A DNA stretch of 64,000 nt, from the NCBI RefSeq assembly GCF_031157275.1, contig NZ_JAVIFW010000003.1, forward strand, positions 460,813 to 524,812, written 5' to 3'. Origin of the DNA: Streptomyces sp. LHD-70. GTDB lineage: Bacteria; Actinomycetota; Actinomycetes; Streptomycetales; Streptomycetaceae. Position 1 is the stretch's first letter. Every line of letters starts with the position of its first letter. The translations under genes and the position numbers were made by a program. The notes beneath the pieces were generated by a model, which saw only the letters and a program-made list of their open reading frames with translations, searched no databases and was not told the origin of the DNA. This document shows, in pieces, positions 53,195 through 61,483 of this stretch.

Positions 53195-53482
53195 CTACGG
53201 TCTGGTGGCCTTCCCGTCCAGCCACAGCGTGTCCGACGCATCGCTGTGCGAGCCGCCCGAGCCGACATGCTTCGCGTCGATCTTCGGGCCCTTCGTGATG
53301 ACGTGCACCAGCGCCATCCCGTGCCCGCGCCCCAGGCCGTACTCCTCCTTGAGCCAGGCCAGGATCGTCCCGGCCTTGACGTCCGGTTCCTGGAAGCCGC
53401 GCTCCTCGGCGAGCGCGATGAACCGGCGCGGCGTCAGGCCCGTCCTGTCCTCGATGGTGTCGAGATACGCCTGGAACGACAT
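53195..53482 (-). CDS. DUF4287 domain protein
   Basis: 95 residues from ATG 53482, preceded by GGAGGATCACCC. It starts MSFQAYLDTIEDRTGLTPRR and has FIALAEERGFQEPDVKAGTILAWLKEEYGLGRGHGMALVHVI, matching the DUF4287/DUF5655-type small fold: short helices with a GRGHGMAL signature. Function unknown. A stand-alone gene. Confidence 0.85.
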   Translation of the reverse strand: MSFQAYLDTIEDRTGLTPRRFIALAEERGFQEPDVKAGTILAWLKEEYGLGRGHGMALVHVITKGPKIDAKHVGSGGSHSDASDTLWLDGKATRP

Positions 53483-53574
53483 GGGTGATCCTCCGGATCC
53501 GCAGGGGGAGTTGGTTGAACTCGGCTGTCGCTGGTGCAGACCCCGGGCGTGATCGAAAATCATCGCAGTCCTAC

Positions 53575-53614
53575 GAAGAAGTTTCCGAAGAAGTTTCCGA
53601 AGAAGTCTCCGAAG
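53575..53614. repeat. 12-bp tandem repeat, 3.3 copies
   Basis: GAAGAAGTTTCC twice, GAAGAAGTCTCC, then GAAG, about 45-80 nt before the enoyl-CoA hydratase start. AT-rich relative to its neighbours; it may be part of the promoter or leader. Confidence 0.85.
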
Positions 53615-53657
53615 CCGGGCCCGACGCGGGCCCGCGGCGCAGGAAAGGCACAGCCCC

Positions 53658-54419
53658 ATGAGCGACCTCCTCGACGTGACCGTGGACCAGGGCACCGCCC
53701 TGCTCACCCTCAATGACCCCGGCCGCCGCAACGTCATCTCCGGCGCCCTGGTCGACCGCGTCTGCACGGCCTTCGACGAGCTGGAGGCCGACCCCACCGT
53801 CACCGCCGCCGTGATCACCGGAGCGGGCAGCGCCTTCTGCGCCGGGGCCGACCTCGCGGACCTGCTTGCCGCGGCCGACGGCGACTCCGCGGGCGTACGG
53901 CGCGTCTACGACGGCTTCCTGCGCGTGGCCCGTTCCCCGCTGCCGACCGTGGCCGCAGTCAACGGGCCGGCGGTGGGCGCCGGATTCAACCTCGCCCTCG
54001 CCTGCGACGTACGCATCGCCGCGGCCTCCGCCTGGTTCGACACCCGCTTCCTGAAGATCGGGCTGCACCCGGGCGGCGGCCACACCTGGATGCTGCACCG
54101 GCTCGTCGGCCCGCAGACCGCCGCCGCGCTCGTGCTGTTCGGGGAGCGCCTCGACGGCGCCGCCGCTGCCGCCGCGGGCCTGGTCCTGCGCTGTGTGCCC
54201 GACGAGGAACTCCTCACCGCCGCCCTGCAGTTGGCGGGCCGTACGCAGGGCGTCGACCCCGAGCTGGTCCGTCGTACGAAGCAGACCCTGCGCACCGCGG
54301 GCGACGGGCGCGGCCACGACGACGTCCTCGCCGACGAGACCCGGGAGCAGCTCTGGTCGCTCGGCCTGCCGGACACCCGCGAGCGCCTGGACGCCTTCCG
54401 CAAGGAACTCGGCAGCTGA
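53658..54419 (+). CDS. Enoyl-CoA hydratase/isomerase family protein
   Basis: 253 residues, ATG 53658. Crotonase fold: LLTLNDPGRRNVISGALVD, VITGAGSAFCAGADLADLL (oxyanion hole), VAAVNGPAVGAGFNLALACDVRIAA, and RFLKIGLHPGGGHTWMLHRLVG. The usual second catalytic Glu in the PGGG region is absent, so isomerase or other crotonase activity is possible. Flanked by the DUF4287 gene and a terminator; no pathway context. Confidence 0.88.
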   Translation: MSDLLDVTVDQGTALLTLNDPGRRNVISGALVDRVCTAFDELEADPTVTAAVITGAGSAFCAGADLADLLAAADGDSAGVRRVYDGFLRVARSPLPTVAAVNGPAVGAGFNLALACDVRIAAASAWFDTRFLKIGLHPGGGHTWMLHRLVGPQTAAALVLFGERLDGAAAAAAGLVLRCVPDEELLTAALQLAGRTQGVDPELVRRTKQTLRTAGDGRGHDDVLADETREQLWSLGLPDTRERLDAFRKELGS

Positions 54420-54440
54420 CGGGAGTGAGCGGGAAACGAA

Positions 54441-54468
54441 GAGGCGGCCGGGTGTTCCCGGCCGCCTC
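54441..54468. terminator. Bidirectional hairpin terminator
   Basis: GAGGCGGCCGGG and its perfect complement (12 bp), TGTT loop, short T tail, between the convergent crotonase and acyltransferase genes. Confidence 0.9.
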
Positions 54469-54487
54469 TTCCTGAAGTGCGGTGGTG

Positions 54488-55774
54488 TCAGCCCTGGCCG
54501 GCCCTCGCGCGGGCGCGGGACCGTGAACGGCCGCCGTCCGGCGCCGACTTGTCCAGAGCGGCCGCGTCCCGGCGGAACGCCCACTCCATCTTCGGTTCCA
54601 TGGACCAGCGGAACATGCGCTGCACCGGTGCCGTGCACAGCACGGTGACGACCGTCCCGGCGAGGAGCGTGAGGGCGATCGCGCCGAGCGGCGTGTGCAT
54701 CCAGTCGGCCTCGTACCAGTCCCAGAAGCGGGAGCCCTTGGCGAGGAAGCCGTGCAGGAGGTAGCCGTAGAGCGTGCCCGCGCCGAGGGCCGTGAACCAG
54801 AAGTGGCGGCGGGGGATCCAGGCGAAGAAGCAGGCCACCAGGATCAGGGAGCAGGCGAACATGCCGAGCGTCATCGGCACGCCGACCCAGCCGGGGACGC
54901 CGAGTTCCTGGGCGCTGTCGCGGCGGTAGAACCAGGCGGCGTTCATGCGGGGCGCCGCCCAGTACGCGAAGACCAGGGCACAGGCGGCCACCGGCAGCGC
55001 AAGGATACGGACCTCGCGGCGGCGCACGAGCTGGAAGTGCTCCGGCTTCAGGCACAGGCCGAGCACGAAGAACGGCAGGAACTGCAGGACGCGCTGGAGG
55101 TCGAGGTCGTCGCCGATGTCCGGGGAGACGGAGGCCAGGACCGCGATCGCGAGCGAGAGGGGCAGCGGCCAGCGCACCAGCTGCCAGAGCGGAGTCGTCA
55201 GCCGCCACACGAACAGCGCGCCCAGGAACCACACCAGGTACCACGGGTCGAGCAGGCTGATCGGGTAGGTGGGGTCGTCGTCCGCCCAGCGCTTGAAGAA
55301 GGTGTACGCGACCTCGAACACCACGTACGGCACCGCGATCCCGGTGACGAGACGCTTCAGGCGGTTCGGGCTCGCGTCGAAGCTGCGTGAGAAGTAGCCG
55401 GAGATGATGATGAACGCCGGCATGTGGAAGGTGTAGACGGCGATGTAGAGCGCGGCGGCGGCGCGGCTGTCTGCGCGCAGCGGCTCCCAGGCGTGGCCCA
55501 TCGCGACCAGGACGATCGCGAGGTACTTCGCGTTGTCGAAGAACGCGTCCCGCTGCTTGGCCGGCCGCCCCGAGCCCGCCGCACCCGTGGAACCGGATGA
55601 ATCCACCGAACCGGACACCGAACCGGACTTTCCGCCCGCCCGTGCCGCGGCTCTCCTGGACGCTCTCCCTCCCGACGGGGCGGCCGGACCGGAGGCCGGT
55701 TCGGCCGTGGGTACGGCTCTCGCCGCGGGCAGCGGTGCCCGCTGATACCCGTCGGTTCGCAGAATGTCGCTCAC
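54488..55774 (-). CDS. Acyltransferase 3 family membrane protein
   Basis: 428 residues, ATG 55774. A cytoplasmic N-terminal tail of ~75 residues (Ala/Gly/Arg-rich), then about ten helices: RDAFFDNAKYLAIVLVAMGH (the conserved R-x10-H of Acyl_transf_3), YTFHMPAFIIISGYFSRSF, PWYLVWFLGALFVWRL, VLQFLPFFVLGLCL and TLYGYLLHGF. Related to OafA/WecH/fucose O-acetyltransferases. Acylates a cell-surface or exported sugar; substrate unknown. Confidence 0.88.
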   Translation of the reverse strand: MSDILRTDGYQRAPLPAARAVPTAEPASGPAAPSGGRASRRAAARAGGKSGSVSGSVDSSGSTGAAGSGRPAKQRDAFFDNAKYLAIVLVAMGHAWEPLRADSRAAAALYIAVYTFHMPAFIIISGYFSRSFDASPNRLKRLVTGIAVPYVVFEVAYTFFKRWADDDPTYPISLLDPWYLVWFLGALFVWRLTTPLWQLVRWPLPLSLAIAVLASVSPDIGDDLDLQRVLQFLPFFVLGLCLKPEHFQLVRRREVRILALPVAACALVFAYWAAPRMNAAWFYRRDSAQELGVPGWVGVPMTLGMFACSLILVACFFAWIPRRHFWFTALGAGTLYGYLLHGFLAKGSRFWDWYEADWMHTPLGAIALTLLAGTVVTVLCTAPVQRMFRWSMEPKMEWAFRRDAAALDKSAPDGGRSRSRARARAGQG

Positions 55775-56059
55775 GGGCCCTCCTGGAGGGAACCCGGACC
55801 GACGATTCCGCCTCTTACAGGGCTTGAGGGTGAAACGTCAGCGCCAAACATCCCCAGCACCCTAGTCATCGGACTCGGCACGCGTACAACCCTGTTGAGT
55901 GTGGGGTTGACCACGGAGGGTCGAAATCCGCCACGAGCCCGGCCGCGACGTGAAGACCCGCGCCAAGGCGAAGATGCCGAGGAGGCGCTGGTGGCCGTGG
56001 GCGAGGCTGCGGGGGACAGGCCCATGGCCCGCCCCGTACGACGGACCTACGATGGCGCG

Positions 56060-57328
56060 ATGAGCCACGAGACCGAAGGCGCGGCGAGCGCCGAAGCGCC
56101 GTGCGGAAGCGGCCGTCCGACGCCCGCGCAGCCCCCGGTCTCCCCCTGGCTGGGGCGACTTGCCGTGCTCGCCCTGATGCTGACCGCACTCAACCTGCGG
56201 CCCGCCGTCACCGGCCTCGGTCCCGTGCTCGAAGAGGTGCGCGCGGGCCTCGGCATGAGTGCCACCGCTGCCGGGCTGCTGACCTCGATGCCCGCGCTCT
56301 GCTTCGCCCTCGTCGGCTTCGCGGCGCCCCGCCTCGCCCGCCGCCACGGCCCCGACGCGGTCGTCCTCACCGGCATGGCCGCCCTCGCCGCCGGTCTCGC
56401 GGTGCGGCCCTTCGCCTCCGGCACGGCGATGTTCGTGGCGCTCAGCGCGGTCGCGCTCGCAGGGATCGCCCTCGCCAACGTGCTGTTGCCGGTCGTCGTC
56501 AAGGAACGCTTCCCGCACCGCGTGGGCGCGATGACCGGCTGGTACGCGATGTCGCTCAACCTCGGCGCATCCGCCGCGGCCGCCGTCACCGTGCCCCTCA
56601 CCCGCACCTTCGGCGGGGACTGGCGGATCGGCCTCGCCGCCTGGGCGCTGCTCGCCGCCTTCGCCGTGCCCCCGTGGCTCGCCCTGATCCACAACAGGCC
56701 GCGCACAGAAGGCAGTTCGGGCGCGGCACGGCAGGTCCCGCAGCCCGGCAAGCCCCTCACCCGCAACCCGACGGCCTGGGCGCTCGCCGTCTTCTTCGGG
56801 ATGCAGGCCACCGCCGCGTATGTCGTCATTGGCTGGCTGCCGCAGATCTTCCGCGACGCCGGGCTCTCCGCCGCGACCGCCGGGGTGCTGTTCGCCGCGG
56901 TGTCGGTGCTCGGTGTGCCCCTGTCGTTCGTGCTCGGGGCGGTCGCCGGACGCGTGCGCTCGCAGAGCGGGATCGCCGTCGTCATCGGCCTGTTCGGGCT
57001 CGCCGGGTACGCGGGGCTGTGGGCCGCGCCGGCCGCCGCGCCCTGGCTGTGGGTGGTGCTGCTCGGCGTCGCCAACTGCTCGTTCCCGCTCGCGCTCACG
57101 ATGATCGGCCTGCGCGGCGGCGACGGCGCGACCGTGATCAGACTCTCCGCCTTCGCCCAGTGCACCGGCTATCTCCTGTCCATCCCCGGCCCCATCCTCG
57201 TGGGCGCGCTCTACGAGACGACCGGCGGCTGGGACGGGCCGCTGCTGCTGCTCGGCGTGCTGATGGTCCCGCAGATCGTCTCCGGCTGGTTCGCGGGCCG
57301 GGACCGGCAGGTCGGCGCCGCAACCTGA
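56060..57328 (+). CDS. MFS transporter of the CynX/NimT family
   Basis: 422 residues, ATG 56060, apparently leaderless: TACGAT (56048-56053) is a -10 box at the right distance. Twelve helices with LALMLTALNLRPAVTGLGPVL (CynX signature), LLTSMPALCFALVGFAAPRLARR, VKERFPHRVGAMTGWYAM, and FFGMQATAAYVVIGWLPQIFRDAG. CynX/NimT proteins are linked to cyanate or 2-nitroimidazole; real substrates in actinomycetes are unknown. Confidence 0.88.
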   Translation: MSHETEGAASAEAPCGSGRPTPAQPPVSPWLGRLAVLALMLTALNLRPAVTGLGPVLEEVRAGLGMSATAAGLLTSMPALCFALVGFAAPRLARRHGPDAVVLTGMAALAAGLAVRPFASGTAMFVALSAVALAGIALANVLLPVVVKERFPHRVGAMTGWYAMSLNLGASAAAAVTVPLTRTFGGDWRIGLAAWALLAAFAVPPWLALIHNRPRTEGSSGAARQVPQPGKPLTRNPTAWALAVFFGMQATAAYVVIGWLPQIFRDAGLSAATAGVLFAAVSVLGVPLSFVLGAVAGRVRSQSGIAVVIGLFGLAGYAGLWAAPAAAPWLWVVLLGVANCSFPLALTMIGLRGGDGATVIRLSAFAQCTGYLLSIPGPILVGALYETTGGWDGPLLLLGVLMVPQIVSGWFAGRDRQVGAAT

Positions 57329-57334
57329 AGACGC

Positions 57335-57361
57335 CTTCAGGCGGCTTCAGGAGGGCTTCAG
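57335..57361. promoter_or_regulatory. CTTCAG direct repeats upstream of the PepSY gene
   Basis: CTTCAG at 57335, 57345 and 57356, spaced 10 and 11 bp, one helical turn apart, as in OmpR/PhoB-type operators. CTGAAG (57325-57330) opposite the first copy also allows a small hairpin. Confidence 0.55.
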
Positions 57362-57413
57362 CTTCGGTGCGCGACATTGGTGCCCGTCAACAGAACGACA
57401 GGGGAGGCACCTC

Positions 57414-58166
57414 ATGAAGCGCAACATCGTCATCGCCACCGTGGCGGCCGCGGCCCTGGTCGGAGGCGGTTCCGCGCTCGCCTTCGCCGGCGGCGACGAC
57501 GGCGGCACGGGCCGCTCCGACGCCCGCTCCCAGCACAGCGACTCCCAGGTCACGCTGCAGGACGACAGCGCAGAGGCGAAGGACGACCGCCGGGACGACG
57601 CTCGCCGCCCCGCCGGCGCGAAGCTCACCGCCGCCGAGGCCGTCGAGGCGGCGCTCAAGCACCAGTCCGGTACGGCGGTCTCCGCGGAGCTCGACGACGA
57701 GGACTCGGACGACAGGGACTCCGACGACAGGGACTCCGACGACGATGACTCCGGCGAGCGCCTGGCCTGGGAGGTCGACATCCTCGGCCAGGGCGAAGCC
57801 TGGCACACCGTCCACCTGGACGCCGCCACCGGCAAGGTCATCGGCAAGGAGACCGAGGACGAGCGCGACGACGCCCGCGAGGCCCGTGCCGCCCTGAAGG
57901 GTGCGACGACGGACGCCGCGCAGGCCGCGCGGAGCGCCTCGGAGAAGGGCTTCGTCACCTCGATCGACCTGGACGACGACGGCCGTTCCGGCCATGTCGC
58001 CGAGGGCTGGGAGATCGAGACGGCCGCCTCCGACGGCCGGGACGGCGAGCGCGACTGGAACGTCGACGCCCGCAGCGGCAAGCTCACCGTCGACCACGAC
58101 GACCGCCACGACCACGACCACGACGACCGGGACGACCGGGGCGACCGGGGCGACGACAACGACTGA
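57414..58166 (+). CDS. Secreted PepSY domain protein
   Basis: 250 residues, ATG 57414 after GGGGAGG. Signal peptide MKRNIVIATVAAAALVGGGSALAFA. PepSY-type modules near residues 70-140 (KLTAAEAVEAALKHQSG, WEVDILGQGEAWHTVHLDAATGKVIG) and 150-235. Strong Asp-rich inserts DSDDRDSDDRDSDDDDS and a His/Asp tail DHDDRHDHDHDDRDD suggest calcium or metal binding. Typical partner of OmpR-type two-component systems, though none is adjacent. Confidence 0.85.
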   Translation: MKRNIVIATVAAAALVGGGSALAFAGGDDGGTGRSDARSQHSDSQVTLQDDSAEAKDDRRDDARRPAGAKLTAAEAVEAALKHQSGTAVSAELDDEDSDDRDSDDRDSDDDDSGERLAWEVDILGQGEAWHTVHLDAATGKVIGKETEDERDDAREARAALKGATTDAAQAARSASEKGFVTSIDLDDDGRSGHVAEGWEIETAASDGRDGERDWNVDARSGKLTVDHDDRHDHDHDDRDDRGDRGDDND

Positions 58167-58266
58167 TCGCTCAGCCCATTACCAGAACACGAGTTGTGCG
58201 GGAACAAAGCGGAAGAGTTCCGTGAGCATGAGCGCACATCCGGTACGTGGCTCACTCGTCTGGGCC

Positions 58267-58280
58267 TATAGTCGGTCGCA
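58267..58280 (+). promoter_or_regulatory. Leaderless lsr2 promoter
   Basis: -10 TATAGT (58267-58272) lies 7 nt before the ATG and no Shine-Dalgarno sequence is present, so the transcript probably begins at the start codon. The -35 is weak (TACGTG region). Confidence 0.65.
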
Positions 58281-58621
58281 TGGCCCAGAAGGTAATTACG
58301 ACATACGTGGACGACCTGACCGGCGAGGAGTCGGAGCAAATCGCCACGCACAGCATTCTCGTCGACGGTGCGGGTGTGGAAATCGACCTCACCGACGAGA
58401 ACTACGAGAAGCTGCTCGAACTGCTCAACCCTTATCTGCACGCGGACGGTGCCCGTCGAATCCGCGGCGGCTCCAAGCCGAAGGGGAAGCGCAAGCCGGC
58501 CACGGGAAAGTCCGACGACTCGTCGGCGATCAGGGCCTGGGCGAGGGAGAACGGGTACGAGGTGAGTGAGCGCGGCCGCGTCCCCGCCGCGGTCCGCGAG
58601 GCCTACGAATCCGCCCGCTGA
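58280..58621 (+). CDS. lsr2: Lsr2 nucleoid-associated protein
   Basis: 113 residues from ATG 58280 (MAQKVITTYVDDLTGEES). N-terminal dimerisation region with TGEESEQIATHSILVDGAGVEIDL and ENYEKLLELLNPYL; basic linker GGSKPKGKRKPATG; C-terminal AT-hook-like DNA-binding part IRAWARENGYEVSERGRVP with RGR in the minor-groove loop. Silences AT-rich genes in actinomycetes. Leaderless start is likely; ends in a strong terminator. Confidence 0.95.
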   Translation: MAQKVITTYVDDLTGEESEQIATHSILVDGAGVEIDLTDENYEKLLELLNPYLHADGARRIRGGSKPKGKRKPATGKSDDSSAIRAWARENGYEVSERGRVPAAVREAYESAR

Positions 58622-58635
58622 ACCACCGATTTCAA

Positions 58636-58663
58636 GGAGTGCCGCCCTCGCGGGCGGCACTCC
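58636..58663 (+). terminator. Intrinsic terminator of lsr2
   Basis: GGAGTGCCGCCC, TCGC loop, perfect 12-bp stem, followed by TTTT. Confidence 0.92.
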
Positions 58664-58737
58664 TTTTATGTGTGGCCATTCGCATGGCTCCTTGAGAAAG
58701 CCACGGAGAATGACTGGGAGGCATCGCCGCCCGCACC

Positions 58738-59160
58738 TCAGTCGAGTTCGATACGCGAGCGACTCTGCGCGGCATCACGCGCCCGCGCCTCGGCCGCGGC
58801 CCGTACGACACATTCGTACTCCTCGTACGGAAGCATCATCGTCAGTCCGAACATCACGGCCCAGGCGACATCGGATTCCTCCAACGTGCCGGGAATGTCA
58901 GTGCGGTAGAGCTCGCGGCCGAGATGAGCTGTGGGTAGTTCGCGTGGCTCGGGCGACGCGGCGTACTGGTCCAGGGCGCGGACCGCGCAGTCGAGGAACG
59001 TCCCGTACGGGGCATCGCCCAAGAGCTCTTCCAGCTGGCGCAGTTGTGCGTGGGCCACGCGGACCCGCAGGGGCCAGGCGCGGCCGGAGCCGAAGCGCTC
59101 TTCGAGCACGGTCGTGAGCGTGATCTGCTGGAAGAGCGTGTCGAGAAGGTCGTTGCTCAT
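58738..59160 (-). CDS. Conserved hypothetical protein
   Basis: 140 residues from ATG 59160; ATG 59169 and 59181 are in frame too and no start has a clear ribosome site. Helical: NDLLDTLFQQITLTTVLEERFG, RVRVAHAQLRQLEELLG, TFLDCAVRALDQYAAS, VMFGLTMMLPYEEYECVV. No motif points to an enzyme. It sits between lsr2 and glutathione peroxidase. Confidence 0.7.
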   Translation of the reverse strand: MSNDLLDTLFQQITLTTVLEERFGSGRAWPLRVRVAHAQLRQLEELLGDAPYGTFLDCAVRALDQYAASPEPRELPTAHLGRELYRTDIPGTLEESDVAWAVMFGLTMMLPYEEYECVVRAAAEARARDAAQSRSRIELD

Positions 59161-59321
59161 GATCCGCATGTTCCGACCCATGATCGGGAACACGGCGAGG
59201 CACACCGCGACGCGCGGACCACGACACCCGATTGGCATGACGCGGCCCACGGCTCCGGGCGTGACACAGCCGCCGTCCCGAGGGGGAGCGGCGGCTGTGA
59301 GTGGGCGCGGTGCGAGGCGAC

Positions 59322-59810
59322 TCAGGCGGGGAGCGCGCCCTCGACGGCGGTGGTCAACTCCGGGGCGTGCGGCTCGGTCTGGGGCGAGAACCGGGCCACG
59401 ACCCGGCCCTGCGGGTCGACGAGGAACTTCTCGAAGTTCCAGCGGATGTCCCCGCTGTGGCCCTCCGCGTCGGCCGTGGTGACGAGTTGCTCGTAGAGCG
59501 GGTGGCGGTCGGGGCCGTTGACGTCGGTCTTCTGCGTCAGCGGGAACGTCACGCCGTACGTCGCCGAGCAGAACGTGGCGATCTCGTCGGCGGTGCCGGG
59601 CTCCTGGCCCATGAACTGGTTGCAGGGCACACCGAGCACGGTGAAGCCGCGCGGACCGTACTGCTCCTGGAGCTTCTCCAGGCCCGCGTACTGCGGGGTG
59701 AGGCCGCACTTGGAGGCGACGTTGACGACCAGGACGGCCTTGCCGCGGTACTGGGCGAGGTCGGCGGGGCCGCCCTTCAGGGCGTCGATCTCCACGTCGT
59801 GGATGGACAT
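59322..59810 (-). CDS. Glutathione peroxidase (thioredoxin-type)
   Basis: 162 residues, ATG 59810 after AGGAGCAGC. VLVVNVASKCGLTPQYAGLE holds the peroxidatic Cys, GVPCNQFMGQEPG the conserved Gln plus a second Cys, and RWNFEKFLVD the Trp-Asn of the active site. The 162-residue size is that of Cys-type Gpx proteins that are usually reduced by thioredoxin. Reduces peroxides in the cytoplasm. Confidence 0.94.
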   Translation of the reverse strand: MSIHDVEIDALKGGPADLAQYRGKAVLVVNVASKCGLTPQYAGLEKLQEQYGPRGFTVLGVPCNQFMGQEPGTADEIATFCSATYGVTFPLTQKTDVNGPDRHPLYEQLVTTADAEGHSGDIRWNFEKFLVDPQGRVVARFSPQTEPHAPELTTAVEGALPA

Positions 59811-60300
59811 GCTGCTCCTTGTGTCCGGTGTCGAAGCGGTGGCGGTACCCGTCGATTGTCCCTCGCCGCCCGGCCGCCCGGCAGCCCGGACGGCCGCCGC
59901 CGGACTGAGAGTCCTCCGGCGGCGGCCGCGGGGCGCCGGGCGCGCGGTGCTCCCCTCCGCGGCGCCCGGCGCGCGCCGTCCTCACCGGCGGTGGGGTGCG
60001 CGGGAGTTCACCCCTGCGATACGTGCCGGGAGGACGGGCCGGAGCCGTGGCCGATGTCGGCGTGGCCACGGCTCCGGCGACCAGGCCCTGTCCGGGTCGT
60101 ACGCGTGGACGGGGCGTACGGATGGACGGGTCGGACGCGCGGACGGGTTCCGGGTCCGCGTCCGCGCGGGGCCGGTCCCGCGCCCTCACCGGATCGTAGG
60201 ACCGGCGGTGCGGCCCTGCCCAGGACCCGCGCGTACTGCCTGGCCGGGCGGCGTGGGCGCACGGCCCCCTTTCACGCGGACGGGCGGTGAAGGCGAGTTG

Positions 60301-60313
60301 AACGAAGTTCGTT
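60301..60313. promoter_or_regulatory. Perfect palindrome AACGAA-G-TTCGTT
   Basis: 13-bp palindrome, 168 bp before the diiron oxygenase ATG. Compact symmetric site of the TetR/ArsR kind. Confidence 0.65.
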
Positions 60314-60336
60314 ACCGGGGGTAGGCCACGCGGGGT

Positions 60337-60363
60337 GCTTGTTATACGGTCTGTCTAACAAGC
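60337..60363. promoter_or_regulatory. Interrupted palindrome GCTTGTTA-N11-TAACAAGC
   Basis: 8-bp perfect arms, 11-nt spacer, centred at 60350 and containing TATACGGT. A TetR-type operator placed over the likely promoter of the AurF-like gene. Confidence 0.7.
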
Positions 60364-60480
60364 GGATGGCGCACCTCTGCCACGCCGCCCGTGCGCCGCG
60401 CGCACCGCACCGCTCTGCACCGCAACCGGAAGAACTCAGCAAGCACCACACCAGACACGCTCGACGCGAGGAGCCGCAGC

Positions 60481-61416
60481 ATGGCCGGCAGTATCACCGG
60501 GTCCCCGGCACAGACCGGGTCGCCGTCGCAAGCACCGTCGTCGCCCGACTCCGACGTCGCGCAGCGCCTCCTGGAGTCCTCGGCGACGCTGTCGTACGAC
60601 CCGGCCACCGAGGTCGACTGGGAGACGCCGCTCGACAAGGACTTCCACGGCGCGAGCCCGGAGTGGAGCACCCTCTACGGCACCGCGTACTGGCGGGAGT
60701 TGACCGAGGAGCTGCGCAAGGAGCTGACCCGGCAGGAGGCCGCCTCGGTCGCCAGCACCGGCATCTGGTTCGAGATGATCCTGCAGCAGATGATGCTGCG
60801 CGACATGTACGCCAAGGACCCCACGGACGCGCGCTTCCAGTGGGCCCTGACCGAGATCGCCGACGAGTGCCGGCACTCCATCATGTTCGCGCGCGGCGCC
60901 AAGAAGCTGGGCGCGCCCGCGTACCGGCCGCCGCGGCTCGTCGTCGAACTGGGCCGCGCCTTCAAGACGATCGCCTTCGGCGAGGCCGCGTACGCCGCGA
61001 TCCTTGTGGCCGAAGAGGTCCTCGACGTGATGCAGCGCGACTGGATGCGCGACGAGCGTGTCGTGCCGTTCGTGCGGACCATCAACAACATCCATGTCGT
61101 CGAGGAATCACGGCACATGAAGTTCGCCCGCGACGAGACGCGCAGGCGGCTCGCCAAGGCCGGGCCCGTGCGCCGGCAGATCAACGCCCTGGTCATCGCG
61201 ATCGCCTCGTACATCATCGTCACCAGCATGGTGAACGCCGAGGTCTACCGGCATGCCGGGCTCGACCGGAAGCGGGCCGTCAAGGAGGCCAGGGCCAACG
61301 AGCACCACAAGTCGATGATGCGCGCCAGCTGTTCGGGCCTGATGGAGTTCCTCGCCTCCGCCCGCCTGCTCACCAGGCCCGCCCTGGCCTTCTACCGGCG
61401 CGCGCACCTCGTGTGA
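60481..61416 (+). CDS. AurF-type diiron oxygenase
   Basis: 311 residues, ATG 60481 after GAGGAGCCGCAGC. Ferritin-like helical bundle with LTRQEAASVASTGIWFEMILQQMM (first Glu), IADECRHSIMFARG (ExxxECRH-type), AEEVLDVMQRDWM and VVEESRHMKFARDE (EESRH), which supply diiron ligands as in p-aminobenzoate N-oxygenases. It would use O2 and a reductase; the next gene supplies ferredoxin-type electrons. The natural substrate is unknown. Confidence 0.87.
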   Translation: MAGSITGSPAQTGSPSQAPSSPDSDVAQRLLESSATLSYDPATEVDWETPLDKDFHGASPEWSTLYGTAYWRELTEELRKELTRQEAASVASTGIWFEMILQQMMLRDMYAKDPTDARFQWALTEIADECRHSIMFARGAKKLGAPAYRPPRLVVELGRAFKTIAFGEAAYAAILVAEEVLDVMQRDWMRDERVVPFVRTINNIHVVEESRHMKFARDETRRRLAKAGPVRRQINALVIAIASYIIVTSMVNAEVYRHAGLDRKRAVKEARANEHHKSMMRASCSGLMEFLASARLLTRPALAFYRRAHLV

Positions 61417-61483
61417 GTACGCGGACCGACTCCGGCCGACCCGTACCACCGAGCAGCGACCGATTCGGATTCGAGCGAACCAG

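Larger units (their letters stand above)
59811..60480. other. 670-bp gene-poor region
   Basis: No credible gene. Contains a GC hairpin CCGCCGCCGGA...TCCGGCGGCGG near 59895-59925 (likely terminator of nothing obvious), a purine/pyrimidine skewed stretch with GGACGGG-type repeats (60090-60180), two palindromic operators at 60301 and 60337, and a leader with no ORF of note before ATG 60481. Confidence 0.7.

Noticed and set aside
56047..57165. Antisense gene on the MFS transporter
   Set aside because: Shadow frame with no start signals; the transporter is clear.
59811..60300. A gene in the 59.8-60.3 kb gap
   Set aside because: Open frames there are Pro/Arg/Gly-rich in both strands, lack RBS and motifs.
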